NCBI RefSeq assembly: GCF_039954625.1
Contig: NZ_CP157199.1
Location: 1,860,001-1,924,000 of the forward strand
DNA: 64,000 bases
Source of the DNA: Pontimicrobium sp. SW4
GTDB taxonomy: Bacteria; Bacteroidota; Bacteroidia; Flavobacteriales; Flavobacteriaceae
Reading direction: 5' to 3'
Part shown: one piece after another, positions 27,387 through 35,465 of the stretch
How positions within the stretch are numbered: position 1 is the first letter of the stretch
Layout of the letters: each line of letters begins with the position of its first letter
Notes under the pieces: model-generated
Database searches by the model: none
What the model was told of the DNA's origin: nothing
Seen by the model: only the letters and a program-made list of their open reading frames with translations
Program-made: the position numbers and the translations under genes

Positions 27387-27431
27387 CAAAAAAAAACTCA
27401 AAGCTTCAACCAACCAAGAGCGCTTTGAGTT
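27387..27431 (-). terminator. Hairpin after the GH-like gene, T-run on the minus strand
   Basis: AACTCAAAGC (27395-27404) is a perfect inverted copy of GCTTTGAGTT (27422-27431). An A-run precedes it and no T-run follows on the plus strand, so it fits a minus-strand terminator better. A degraded version of the same sequence appears at 32005-32036. The rest of 27371-27674 holds the 156-bp repeat. Confidence 0.5.
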
Positions 27432-27505
27432 ATAAACTGACATTAATAATGTTCGTTTTCTAATTGACTTTTTTACCAGATTAAAGTTATCTAACAAAAG
27501 TGCTA

Positions 27506-27661
27506 CAAGTTGTTAGCATACTGTTAATTAACGAATGTTTAAGATTACAGCTTGTTAATAAATAAGCCTAACAATATATTTACTTTTGTAGAAATTTCTT
27601 ATAACTTCGCTTATAGTCTGATATAAGTCATTAAAGCGACGTTATATCATTAAAGTTAGGC
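27506..27661 (+). repeat. 156-bp duplicated sequence, copy 1 (attC-like end)
   Basis: This stretch is repeated at 32040-32195 with the same length and high identity (nearly 90 percent by eye). It contains GCCTAAC (27566-27572), an exact -7 box TACTTTTG (27581-27588), and GTTAGGC (27655-27661). A hairpin with TATAACTTCGCTT pairing to AAGCGACGTTATA (one mismatch) lies around 27600-27645. It ends 13 bases before the AraC-type gene, for which it probably also provides the promoter. Confidence 0.8.
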
Positions 27662-27674
27662 ACCACCAAGAAAA

Positions 27675-28772
27675 ATGATATATATATCTGGCTTAAGTAT
27701 TGCTCTATTTATATCAGCATTATTGCTAAATAAAAAAAACAGATCTAAATCTGACCTATTCTTGTTTATCTGGATGCTTTTAATGGCTCTACATTTGTAC
27801 CTTTTCTATGTTAATTTTAAAGGAAGTCCTTTTAAGTCTCCTTATCTATTGAGTCTTCCTGACGTGCTACCATTACTTCATGGTGTTTTTTTATATTACT
27901 ATGTTTCCTCCATAACCAATCAGTTCCCAAAAAGAAACTGGGTAGCTTGGTTACATTTAACACCGTCAATTATTGGATACATGTGTATTATTTTATTTTT
28001 TAAATCCTCCACAGCACAAAGATTGCATTTATATGAGAATGATGAGATAAGCTATGAAAACTTTATGAATTTTGGATTAATATTGATTTTTCTATCTGGA
28101 ATAATCTATGTGGCATGGTCAAGTGTTTTATTGAGTAAGCACAAAAAGAAAATTCGAAATCAATTTTCTGATATTGAAGAGATAAATTTAAAATGGTTGC
28201 GGCTTTTAACATACGGTTTAGGTGTTGTATGGTGTATTGTAATATTCACCAATAATGACCAATATATTTTCTTAGGTGTTTCTGTGTTTGTTATTTTAAT
28301 TGGGTTTTTTGGTGTGCAACAACAAACCATTTTTTCTGGCAAAAAACTCGTTTTAGAAAAATTTAAAGCTGAATCTCTTGATAATGAGCAAAAAGAAAAA
28401 TATTTAAGTTCTGGACTTGGAGACAAGTTGGCTGTGAAAGTTCATAACGACTTAATAAAGCTATTCACTGAAGATGAATATTATAAAGAAATGAATCTAT
28501 CTTTAAATGACTTAGCAACAAAGCTTGATATTCACCCCAATTACTTATCTCAAATAATTAATGAAAAAGAAGGTAAAAATTTTTATGATTTTGTCAACAC
28601 ATTCCGTGTTAAAGAATTCAAACGCTTAATTAAAATACCAGAAAACAAACAATATACCTTATTGGCATTGGCGTATGACTGCGGATTTAATTCTAAATCA
28701 TCTTTTAATCGTTACTTTAAAAAGAGTACCGGAAAAACACCTTCTCAGTATGCCAAGGCGTTTGTAGAATAA
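27675..28772 (+). CDS. Membrane-anchored AraC-family regulator
   Basis: 365 residues. The first 220 residues hold six or seven predicted membrane helices (from MIYISGLSIALFISALLL to YIFLGVSVFVILIGFFG). Residues about 265-365 are an AraC-type double helix-turn-helix: LSLNDLATKLDIHPNYLSQIINEKEG and YTLLALAYDCGFNSKSSFNRYFKKSTGKTPSQYA. Such 7TM-AraC proteins are common in Flavobacteriaceae and are thought to transduce membrane signals directly to transcription. Its neighbours (the GH-like operon upstream, the M1 peptidase downstream) are candidate targets. The promoter lies in the duplicated 156-bp sequence. Confidence 0.93.
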   Translation: MIYISGLSIALFISALLLNKKNRSKSDLFLFIWMLLMALHLYLFYVNFKGSPFKSPYLLSLPDVLPLLHGVFLYYYVSSITNQFPKRNWVAWLHLTPSIIGYMCIILFFKSSTAQRLHLYENDEISYENFMNFGLILIFLSGIIYVAWSSVLLSKHKKKIRNQFSDIEEINLKWLRLLTYGLGVVWCIVIFTNNDQYIFLGVSVFVILIGFFGVQQQTIFSGKKLVLEKFKAESLDNEQKEKYLSSGLGDKLAVKVHNDLIKLFTEDEYYKEMNLSLNDLATKLDIHPNYLSQIINEKEGKNFYDFVNTFRVKEFKRLIKIPENKQYTLLALAYDCGFNSKSSFNRYFKKSTGKTPSQYAKAFVE

Positions 28773-28894
28773 TTACACCAAGTACTTTTCCTCTAATTCA
28801 TTTCAAATAGGTGTCAAATTATAAGTTGACCCACATAAACATATAGTTATACCTATGTTTGACTAGAAATTAAATTTGAATATCCGTTTTGTAT

Positions 28895-29007
28895 CATAAC
28901 TGGAATTTGCGTCATGCCGAACTCGTTTCGGCATCTCATAATCAGCAGAAAAACAAAGCTTTGTAAATGAGACCCTGAAATAAATTCAGCGTGACGACTC
29001 AGTTATG
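28895..29007. repeat. Long imperfect palindrome (REP-like intergenic repeat)
   Basis: Nested inverted repeats: CATAACTG (28895-28902) with CAGTTATG (29000-29007), CGTCATGCCGAA (28910-28921) with TTCAGCGTGACG (28985-28996), and internal GCCGAACTCGTTTCGGC. The GTCATGC...GTGACG type is, from my general knowledge, dispersed in Bacteroidota genomes. It fills most of the gap between the AraC and M1 peptidase genes; the remaining bases show nothing else. Confidence 0.7.
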
Positions 29008-29047
29008 AGTAATTCCGGACAATCATTAAATTAAAACTTAGTTTGAA

Positions 29048-31003
29048 ATGAAATACACTTATAAGCAATTACTATGTTTAGCTACGCTCTTTTGTCTATC
29101 AGCAAATTTCTTTGGTCAGTCAGAGCAATCTATTGATTCAAATCCTTTAAGTCCGAGAAATGCAAATTATAATATAGAAGTGACATTACTTCCTTCAACA
29201 AAAAAACTTAAAGGAAAGGAAGCTATTAAATGGACAAACATAACTTCTAAACCAACAGATGAATTACAGTTTCATTTATACATGAATGGTTTTTCCCATG
29301 ACAGGACAACGTATATGATAGAATCGGGTGGGAAATATAGAGGTGTTGGTAAGAAATTCGATTCAAACTATAATGGGTTTAATAAAATAACCTCCATAAA
29401 AATTGGGGCTACTGAATTTCTAAACAACTTAGAATTTATTCAACCCGATGACAACAATATTCAAGATTCAACTGTAGCAAGAATAATACTTGATAAACCC
29501 ATAAAGACCAACGAAACTGTCAATATTGAGATTGAATTCACTGTTAAACTTCCCATGCTATTCTCTAAAACAGGATATTCTGACCCATCCATAGCAAAAG
29601 ATTTTTTCCTTATTGCACAATGGTTCCCAAAAATTGGCGTATTGGAAGAAACAGGTTGGAACTGTCATCAATTGCATCCTCACACAGAGTTCTTTTCAGA
29701 TTATGGGGTGTATAATGTAGCGATAACTACCCCAAAAGAGTTTGTTATTGGAGCAACTGGACAATTGGTGTCTGAAACAACTACAGACTCCACAAAAACC
29801 CTTAAATTTCATGCAGAGGATGTACACGACTTTGCTTGGACAGCTTACCCTAATTTTAAAATATACGAAGAAAGCTATAATAATATAGCTATTCGATTTC
29901 TATATAATAAAGAGTATGAAAGTGATGTTGAAGAACAAGTTCAAGCACTTCGCTATGCAATAGATTATTTTCAAGAGCACTTAGGTAAATACCCCTATCC
30001 TACTATTACATTTTTAAACCCTCCCAATGGTTTAAACGCAGCTGGAGGAATGGAATACCCCACATTCTTCACTGTAGGCAGAAATGGTTTTTTTATAGAC
30101 AATTTGTTTTCAGTCCATTTAGCTACAACTATTCATGAATATGCACATCAAATGTTTTATGGCATTTTGGGTTCGAATGAATTTGAAAATGCATGGATGG
30201 ACGAAGGAATGACAAGCTATGGGACACAACGTATAATTGATATGTATTATGGTGGTCATATCAATAGGGATAATTTTTCTTTCACAAATGAAAATCGGGA
30301 TCGATTTAAATATTTGACTAAGCCAAACAATGAGTCTATTCTAACAAAAAGCTACAAGCAAAAACCATCTAACTATGGAACAAATTCATATGCAAGACCA
30401 GCAACTTTGTTGCGGACGTTAGAAAAGCATTTAGGAGAGGAAGCTTTTAAAAAAGGAATGCGTTTTTACTACAACACATGGAAATTTAAACACCCAAAAC
30501 CTAAGGATTTCTTTGAAGTTATGAATAAAAGCTCAGAAACAAATCTATCATGGTTTTTTGATCAGTTCTTTCGTGATAATAAAACAATTGACTATGAGCT
30601 CAATCAAATATTTCAGCAAAAGATAGATTATGAATTTATTGATCTCGGTCTTCAACAATTTCCAGATGTCAATTTATCGGGCAATCAACCTATTTTTTAC
30701 AATCGTGTTGATATTAAAAACCATGGTAATGGCTACTTCCCAATAGAACTAGAAATCTCTCTTGAAAATGGTACTGTATGGACTTCTGCTAAATGGGATT
30801 TTAAATTAAACTATACAACAATAGAATTTTATTCAAACAGTCCTGTAATAAAGGCTCAGTTGGATCCAAAACGCAAAGTCCTTATAGATCTTACTTATTC
30901 AAATAATGGAAAATCTGTTGATATCGCTAATGCTACAGGAAAATTTGTTAATCGTTGGCAATTTTGGATACACAACATAGCTCAATTATTAGGAGGGTTC
31001 TAA
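29048..31003 (+). CDS. M1 family zinc metallopeptidase
   Basis: 651 residues with a signal peptide (LCLATLFCLSANFFGQ). The gluzincin motif is complete: H363-E364-x2-H367 followed after 18 residues by E386 (HEYAHQ and WMDEG), with the substrate-recognition motif as GGMEYPT in place of GAMEN. The N-terminal beta domain (about 30-240) and the C-terminal region agree with M1 aminopeptidases. It is probably secreted or periplasmic and releases amino acids from peptides. The next gene starts 23 bases later on the same strand, so the two may be an operon. Confidence 0.93.
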   Translation: MKYTYKQLLCLATLFCLSANFFGQSEQSIDSNPLSPRNANYNIEVTLLPSTKKLKGKEAIKWTNITSKPTDELQFHLYMNGFSHDRTTYMIESGGKYRGVGKKFDSNYNGFNKITSIKIGATEFLNNLEFIQPDDNNIQDSTVARIILDKPIKTNETVNIEIEFTVKLPMLFSKTGYSDPSIAKDFFLIAQWFPKIGVLEETGWNCHQLHPHTEFFSDYGVYNVAITTPKEFVIGATGQLVSETTTDSTKTLKFHAEDVHDFAWTAYPNFKIYEESYNNIAIRFLYNKEYESDVEEQVQALRYAIDYFQEHLGKYPYPTITFLNPPNGLNAAGGMEYPTFFTVGRNGFFIDNLFSVHLATTIHEYAHQMFYGILGSNEFENAWMDEGMTSYGTQRIIDMYYGGHINRDNFSFTNENRDRFKYLTKPNNESILTKSYKQKPSNYGTNSYARPATLLRTLEKHLGEEAFKKGMRFYYNTWKFKHPKPKDFFEVMNKSSETNLSWFFDQFFRDNKTIDYELNQIFQQKIDYEFIDLGLQQFPDVNLSGNQPIFYNRVDIKNHGNGYFPIELEISLENGTVWTSAKWDFKLNYTTIEFYSNSPVIKAQLDPKRKVLIDLTYSNNGKSVDIANATGKFVNRWQFWIHNIAQLLGGF

Positions 31004-31026
31004 AATAATACTTAACAATAATAAAA

Positions 31027-31875
31027 ATGATACTTACTTCAATTTCTAAAAACACACATCTAATAAAAACACATCTAATTGTTTTTTTACTCAAATCCTT
31101 TACGATTTATATAAGTTTAGTCCCTCTTAGATTCGCCATGAACCTATTTTTTTCTGGAAGAACAATAAATGAAGATTTGTTCAACTATTCAGATTTAAAT
31201 GCATTTCACGATTTTTTTGGAGCCTTTGTATCACATGAAATGCCCTGGTATGGCTTTCCACAATACCTTTCTATAATCCTTGGTGGAATAATCTTTTTTT
31301 TCTTTGTCTTGTTTTTATGTATTGATGGATTTATTGATGCAGGCATGTTAAACTCAATTGAAAAAGGTAAAAGTGGATTTTTCCTTAAAGGAATGCAGAC
31401 ACATGGTTTCTCATTTTTCAAGTTGAGATTATTCAACCTCATCCCATATTTAATAGCCATTAGTATTGTTTTGACACCATTGGCTTACTTATATATAATT
31501 GAAAGCTTTAATGCTCTTATTATAGCCTTCATACTTTTGTCCATTCCATTTATGTTTATACTAAAAATGATTGATTATGGTAAGTATCTTATTTTAAGAG
31601 AGCATAAAAAAGCTGGAAGTGCATTTCTTATCTCGCTTAAGTCCATATTTAAAAATTTAAAACAAACCTTAGCCTTGAATATTCAAACACTATTATTATT
31701 TCTTGTTGGCTATTTTCTTTATAGGTTTTTAGATGATATTGTTGTCGTTAACACAGTGACAAAAATATGGTTCATGTTAATTTTACAACAGGCAACTTTA
31801 TTTGGAAAACAGATCCTTCGGTATTCGTATATGACGGCAGTTGGCAATTTTAATAGTGTAGACAGTAGGATATGA
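31027..31875 (+). CDS. Multi-pass membrane protein of unknown function
   Basis: 282 residues with about five or six predicted membrane helices (for example LSIILGGIIFFFFVLFLCI, IPYLIAISIVLTPLAYLYI, LLLFLVGYFLYRFL). I recognise no family. It follows the M1 peptidase closely. Its TGA stop (31873-31875) is immediately followed, in the same frame, by the decayed recG tail, so the gene end coincides with a rearrangement junction. Whether the original protein was longer cannot be judged. Confidence 0.7.
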   Translation: MILTSISKNTHLIKTHLIVFLLKSFTIYISLVPLRFAMNLFFSGRTINEDLFNYSDLNAFHDFFGAFVSHEMPWYGFPQYLSIILGGIIFFFFVLFLCIDGFIDAGMLNSIEKGKSGFFLKGMQTHGFSFFKLRLFNLIPYLIAISIVLTPLAYLYIIESFNALIIAFILLSIPFMFILKMIDYGKYLILREHKKAGSAFLISLKSIFKNLKQTLALNIQTLLLFLVGYFLYRFLDDIVVVNTVTKIWFMLILQQATLFGKQILRYSYMTAVGNFNSVDSRI

Positions 31876-32006
31876 ATTTTACAACAAGTACATTTTTATG
31901 CAAAGCGTATTTTAAGTAGCAATCCATTATCTAATCTAGAAAATAAGGCAATATAGTATACAAACAACTAAGTAAATACAAGAGTATTTGGAATTATATA
32001 AGCTAA
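31876..32006 (+). pseudogene. Decayed copy of the recG 3' end
   Basis: 131 bases align to recG 19737-19874 with small gaps and about 80-85 percent identity by eye. Translation gives ILQQVHFYAKRILSSNP, against ILQQARFYAKRILSSDP in intact RecG, and is closed by a TAG at 31954-31956. Later bases still follow the recG tail through its stop. It is a non-functional remnant produced by duplication or insertion next to recG. The 32007-32039 stretch after it is a degraded version of the hairpin at 27387. Confidence 0.85.
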
Positions 32007-32039
32007 AAAAGCTCAAAACCCCATCAACCAAGAGCAATG

Positions 32040-32195
32040 CAAGTTATTAGTATACTGCTAATTAACGAATGCTTAAGATTACAACTTGTTAATAAATAGA
32101 CCCAATAAGGTATTTACTTTTACAGAAATTTCTTATAACTTCGCTTATCGACTGATATAAGTCATTAAAACGACGTCATATCATTAAAGTTAGGC
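32040..32195 (+). repeat. 156-bp duplicated sequence, copy 2
   Basis: Same length as copy 1 at 27506-27661. GTTAGGC is conserved at 32189-32195, but the partner GCCTAAC has decayed (GACCCAA) and the -7 box reads TACTTTTA. It sits directly upstream of the ABC gene pair. The whole gap 31876-32237 is accounted for by the recG remnant, a short hairpin remnant, this repeat and a 16-codon leader frame. Confidence 0.8.
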
Positions 32196-32237
32196 AAAAT
32201 ATGAAACTCGTATTCAAAATGGAATTTATTACAAAAA

Positions 32238-32519
32238 ATGTACAGTAAAGCTATTTCTAAATACTTTTTGGATATTAATATGTTCAACGTTCCTTTTTCA
32301 TTGATTTTTGCCTTCACATCAGGTATTTTATGGAGTGTTGTTATTTTTTCATCATTTGGGATTTTTATAGGCTATTTGGGCTATCAGACTTTTAGAAAAA
32401 ATGAATATTACGCATATTACAATCTCGGATTTACAAAAACTGACCTTTTAAAAAGAGTGTGGCTAATTAATATGGTTATTTCCTTTTTATTAATTCTAAT
32501 ATATATGATATTCAGATAA
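32238..32519 (+). CDS. Small two- or three-helix membrane protein, likely ABC transporter partner
   Basis: 93 residues from the ATG at 32238. Hydrophobic segments at about 15-50 (FSLIFAFTSGILWSVVIFSSFGIFIGYLG) and 72-92, with a charged loop YYAYYNLGFTKTDLLKR between. The stop abuts the ATPase gene (32520), implying cotranscription and a membrane role with it. A second ATG at 32201 opens a 16-codon frame (MKLVFKMEFITKN) that would join this one if the A6 run at 32233-32238 were one base shorter, giving a more typical start. The true start is therefore uncertain. Confidence 0.7.
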   Translation: MYSKAISKYFLDINMFNVPFSLIFAFTSGILWSVVIFSSFGIFIGYLGYQTFRKNEYYAYYNLGFTKTDLLKRVWLINMVISFLLILIYMIFR

Positions 32520-33188
32520 ATGGATTTATTAAAAGTAACTGAACTTAACAAATCTTACGGAAAAAAAGCTATTTTAAAGAATATCAATCTTGACTGTAAA
32601 GTTGGAGAGATAATTGGAATATTTGGTCGTAACGGAACTGGAAAATCTACATTATTAAAACTAATATTTGGAACAGTGAAAGCTGATTCAATTCTAATAA
32701 AAATAAATTCAGAAATTATTTCTCAAAAAGATGTAATTCAATCGAAAAGGATAGGCTACTTACCGCAAGACACTTTTTTACCAAAAGAACGGGTGGTAAG
32801 AGAAATAATTCCTTTGTTTTTTCCTAATGGAGACGACCAAGACAAAATTTTTTATTCACCACAAGTATCGAGTTTTGAAAAAATAAAAATTGGGAAATTA
32901 TCTTTAGGACAATTACGCTATCTTGAGTTACTTATTATTGGAAACTTGAATCATACATTCTTAATGTTGGATGAACCATTTTCAATGATTGAACCGATTT
33001 ATAAAGATGTGATAAAAGGTTTATTACTCGAACTTAAAAAATCAAAAGGTATAATCTTGACTGACCATTATTATAATGACGTTCTTGAAATAACAGATAA
33101 AAATTTCGTTATAAAAGATACAGAAAAAATTGAAATATTGGACAAAGATGATTTAGTAAAATATGAATATTTGAACTCAAATGAATAA
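32520..33188 (+). CDS. ABC transporter ATP-binding protein
   Basis: 222 residues, a single nucleotide-binding domain. Walker A GRNGTGKST, Q-loop YLPQDT, a signature variant LSLGQLR in place of LSGGQ, Walker B FLMLDEPFS and H-loop LTDHYY are all visible. The only membrane partner is the 93-residue protein encoded just upstream, far smaller than an ordinary permease, so the pair either recruits another permease or is not a classical transporter. The pair is bounded by GTTAGGC upstream and GCCTAAC downstream, suggesting it moved as a unit. Confidence 0.9.
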   Translation: MDLLKVTELNKSYGKKAILKNINLDCKVGEIIGIFGRNGTGKSTLLKLIFGTVKADSILIKINSEIISQKDVIQSKRIGYLPQDTFLPKERVVREIIPLFFPNGDDQDKIFYSPQVSSFEKIKIGKLSLGQLRYLELLIIGNLNHTFLMLDEPFSMIEPIYKDVIKGLLLELKKSKGIILTDHYYNDVLEITDKNFVIKDTEKIEILDKDDLVKYEYLNSNE

Positions 33189-33199
33189 TAAAATACTTT

Positions 33200-33332
33200 G
33201 CCTAACATCGTGTAAAAATAATTGCTTGGTTCTTGCTTACTCGGAAAATCCTGTGGATTTTCCTCTGGTTCGTTCCATTTTTGTTAAGTTAGTTGCTTAA
33301 TCACGCAACTATCCTTACACCAACCGATAAGC
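33200..33332 (+). repeat. attC-like imperfect palindrome after the ABC genes
   Basis: GCCTAAC (33200-33206) starts the element and GATAAGC (33326-33332) ends it, one base off the GTTRRRY core. GTGTAAAAATAATTGC (33210-33225) pairs with GCAACTATCCTTACAC (33305-33320) at 13 of 16 positions. A perfect inner hairpin GGAAAATCC/GGATTTTCC spans 33243-33263. Size and layout resemble integron attC sites of Bacteroidota, but no integrase is in the window. Confidence 0.6.
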
Positions 33333-33346
33333 GTAACAAAAAAATC

Positions 33347-34555
33347 TTACTCACTCAACAACGTCTCAATAAAAGCATTAAACTCTTTTTGAAAACTTAG
33401 ATATTTCTCGCCAGTAGCTGGTCCATTAAAACCTGTATGTATTTTTCTAACCTTACCTGTTCTATCTAAATAAATAGTGGTTGGATACGAGACTACTTTA
33501 TTAAGCATTGGCATTTTTTCTTGCGCTTTACCTTTATCGTTCGTGCCAATTTGTGCTAATAAAATGTCATAATTTAAACCTACACGTTCTTTCATTCTGG
33601 TAATCCCTTTAATAGCCTTTTCTTTGGTTTTTGCGTTTTCAAAAGCCAACGCTACAATCTCTAAGCCTTTATCTTTATTCGCTTCATAGAATTTTGAGTA
33701 GAATTTGGTTTCATCTAAACAATTAGGGCAATACGAGCCCATAATTTGCACCAAGACCACTTTATCTTTAAACTTCTCATCGGTAAACGACACTATATTA
33801 TCTTCTAAATCTGGAAACGAAAAATTAAACGTGTCATAACCTTCGTTAATAAAGGTTAATGTATATGCGTCAGGTAGTTCGAATTCTGGATTTGGCTTCC
33901 CAACAAAGGTTTCGAGTGAATGATTCCCTGAGTAAAACCCACCAACCATACTCGAGTCGGTTACATGCGCTTTAAATAAAAAAGCATGTGCGCCATCAAA
34001 GGTTGAAATTTTTAACGTATCTGCATCAACAATACCTTCCAAAAAACGATAATCACCTGTTGGTGTTCTAATGTTTCCTGTCACGTTATTTCCGTTTTGC
34101 TCTAAAACAGCTTTTGCAGGGTAAATGTTTCCATAATCGTTGAACTCCATTTCCCAAACACCCGAAACATCAACGTATTTTTCGGTATTCGGTTTATCAA
34201 ATCTTTGTTGTACACCATATTCAGAAAAAAAGGCTACACTCCTATCCCTATCCTCTTCAATCCATTGTCCGTGAAAATTATTTCCATCAAATTTTGCAGC
34301 AATTACTGTTTCAAAGTAAGGCAATCGTATATACACCGAATCGTTACTATAAGATATTTCATCAACTTCAATCACTTCATCAGCATTATAAATTTTTAAA
34401 GTCGTGCTAGACGTTACCTCAAATATAAAAGGCATTGCTTGATTATCTTGTGCTATTAAATTTCCTCTATAGGTACCAATTTCTAATGTTTTAGCTTCTT
34501 TTTCTTGGCACGCAAAAACAAACAACAAAACAATGCACCACAAACAATTTCTCAT
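33347..34555 (-). CDS. TlpA-like thioredoxin-fold lipoprotein
   Basis: 402 residues from the ATG at 34555, preferred over a TTG at 34573. A lipoprotein signal (LLFVFACQEK) precedes an N-terminal beta-rich region (about 30-240) containing repeated lipocalin-like modules (GTYRGNL, GVWEMEFND). A C-terminal thioredoxin-like domain carries the redox motif CPNC in MGSYCPNCLDETKF, and later YPTTIYLDRTGKV with the cis-proline. It likely reduces or isomerises disulfides in the periplasm. It is separated from its neighbours by a terminator upstream and the attC-like element downstream. Confidence 0.9.
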   Translation of the reverse strand: MRNCLWCIVLLFVFACQEKEAKTLEIGTYRGNLIAQDNQAMPFIFEVTSSTTLKIYNADEVIEVDEISYSNDSVYIRLPYFETVIAAKFDGNNFHGQWIEEDRDRSVAFFSEYGVQQRFDKPNTEKYVDVSGVWEMEFNDYGNIYPAKAVLEQNGNNVTGNIRTPTGDYRFLEGIVDADTLKISTFDGAHAFLFKAHVTDSSMVGGFYSGNHSLETFVGKPNPEFELPDAYTLTFINEGYDTFNFSFPDLEDNIVSFTDEKFKDKVVLVQIMGSYCPNCLDETKFYSKFYEANKDKGLEIVALAFENAKTKEKAIKGITRMKERVGLNYDILLAQIGTNDKGKAQEKMPMLNKVVSYPTTIYLDRTGKVRKIHTGFNGPATGEKYLSFQKEFNAFIETLLSE

Positions 34556-34601
34556 ACCTAATAATTTGTTCAATAACTCGAATTAACAACAAATTTATTA
34601 C

Positions 34602-34627
34602 AAAAAAAAGCATTACCGTAGTAATGC
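34602..34627 (-). terminator. Terminator of the coiled-coil protein gene
   Basis: On the minus strand GCATTAC pairs with GTAATGC (34610-34627) around a 4-base loop and is followed by T8 (A8 at 34602-34609). It lies 27 bases after the stop of the gene at 34655. Confidence 0.88.
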
Positions 34628-34654
34628 CTTCTATCTTTAGATTGATTATATCAA

Positions 34655-35383
34655 TTAATTATTTTCTTTAACCAATATTTTTGATAATTGCTCTGTCTTT
34701 TCTTTCATTTTTTCTTTAGCCTTTTTAATTGCTTCTTCAAGGCTATTTATTTTGTTTTCGGCTTTTTTGATTCGCTCTTCTCTTTCTTTAATTTCGTCTT
34801 CGGTAAGTGACTTATCTTCCTTGGCCTTTTTAATACGCTCCATTGCTTGCTGAATTCTAGATTTCCCTCTTTTTATAAGCTCATCATTTTTTTCAAAACT
34901 TTCTTCATACTTTTTAACTTTAGCTTTCGCCTCAGCAGCACGAGCCAAACCAAATTCTCTACCTTTTAATTCACCTTTATTTTTTCCGTAAGCATTTCCT
35001 TTCGCTTTGTTTTCCTTTGCTTTGACTTCTTGATTAAGTTTCGCTTTGGCTTCTCTTTCCAATTTATCATCATCATCAAGATCTTCCTTCAATTCCTTTA
35101 TATCCTCTTTTGCATCTCCCCTTAATTCTTTCATTTTTTCAAGAATAGCTTCACGTTCTTCATCAGTCGTAGCAGCCTTTAAGCGCTCACGCAACGCCTT
35201 CATATCTTCTCTTTTATCATCTCTTACTTCTTTAATATCTTCTTTTATCTCTTTCTCAATAGACTCCTTCTTTTGCTCTACTTTTGCTTTGGCAGCTTCA
35301 GATTTGCCTTGTGCACATATTTCTTGTTGTCCTACTAAAGTTAAAAAAGCGGCAGTAAGAACTATATATTTTAAATGTTTCAT
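34655..35383 (-). CDS. Exported Lys/Glu-rich coiled-coil protein
   Basis: 242 residues. A signal peptide (MKHLKYIVLTAAFLTLVG, cleaved near ICAQG) is followed by almost continuous charged helix: KEIKEDIKEVRDDKRED at the start, KEDIKELKEDLDDDD in the middle, and LTEDEIKEREERIKKAENK near the end. A glycine-containing break (KGNAYGKNKGELKGREFG) splits two coiled coils. It is likely periplasmic and oligomeric, with a structural or metal/polycation-binding role possible; no family is assigned. The next gene upstream on the same strand is another acidic helical exported protein. Confidence 0.8.
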   Translation of the reverse strand: MKHLKYIVLTAAFLTLVGQQEICAQGKSEAAKAKVEQKKESIEKEIKEDIKEVRDDKREDMKALRERLKAATTDEEREAILEKMKELRGDAKEDIKELKEDLDDDDKLEREAKAKLNQEVKAKENKAKGNAYGKNKGELKGREFGLARAAEAKAKVKKYEESFEKNDELIKRGKSRIQQAMERIKKAKEDKSLTEDEIKEREERIKKAENKINSLEEAIKKAKEKMKEKTEQLSKILVKENN

Positions 35384-35465
35384 TTGTTTAAGTTTTTGTG
35401 TTTTAATTTTTTTTGATAGTTGTTTGCCATATATTTAGGCAGTATTATTAATCGAATTTGTATGA

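Noticed and set aside
29048..31003. M1 peptidase as part of a T9SS-secreted system
   Set aside because: No C-terminal T9SS sorting domain is visible; only a signal peptide.
32520..33188. Complete ABC exporter operon
   Set aside because: Only one ATPase and one 93-residue membrane protein are present; no full-size permease is near, so a transport function cannot be claimed.
35046..35438. Ser-rich open frame on the plus strand
   Set aside because: It is the antisense shadow of the Lys/Glu-rich coiled-coil gene; the Ser/Phe/Leu bias follows from the opposite strand, and there is no signal or motif.
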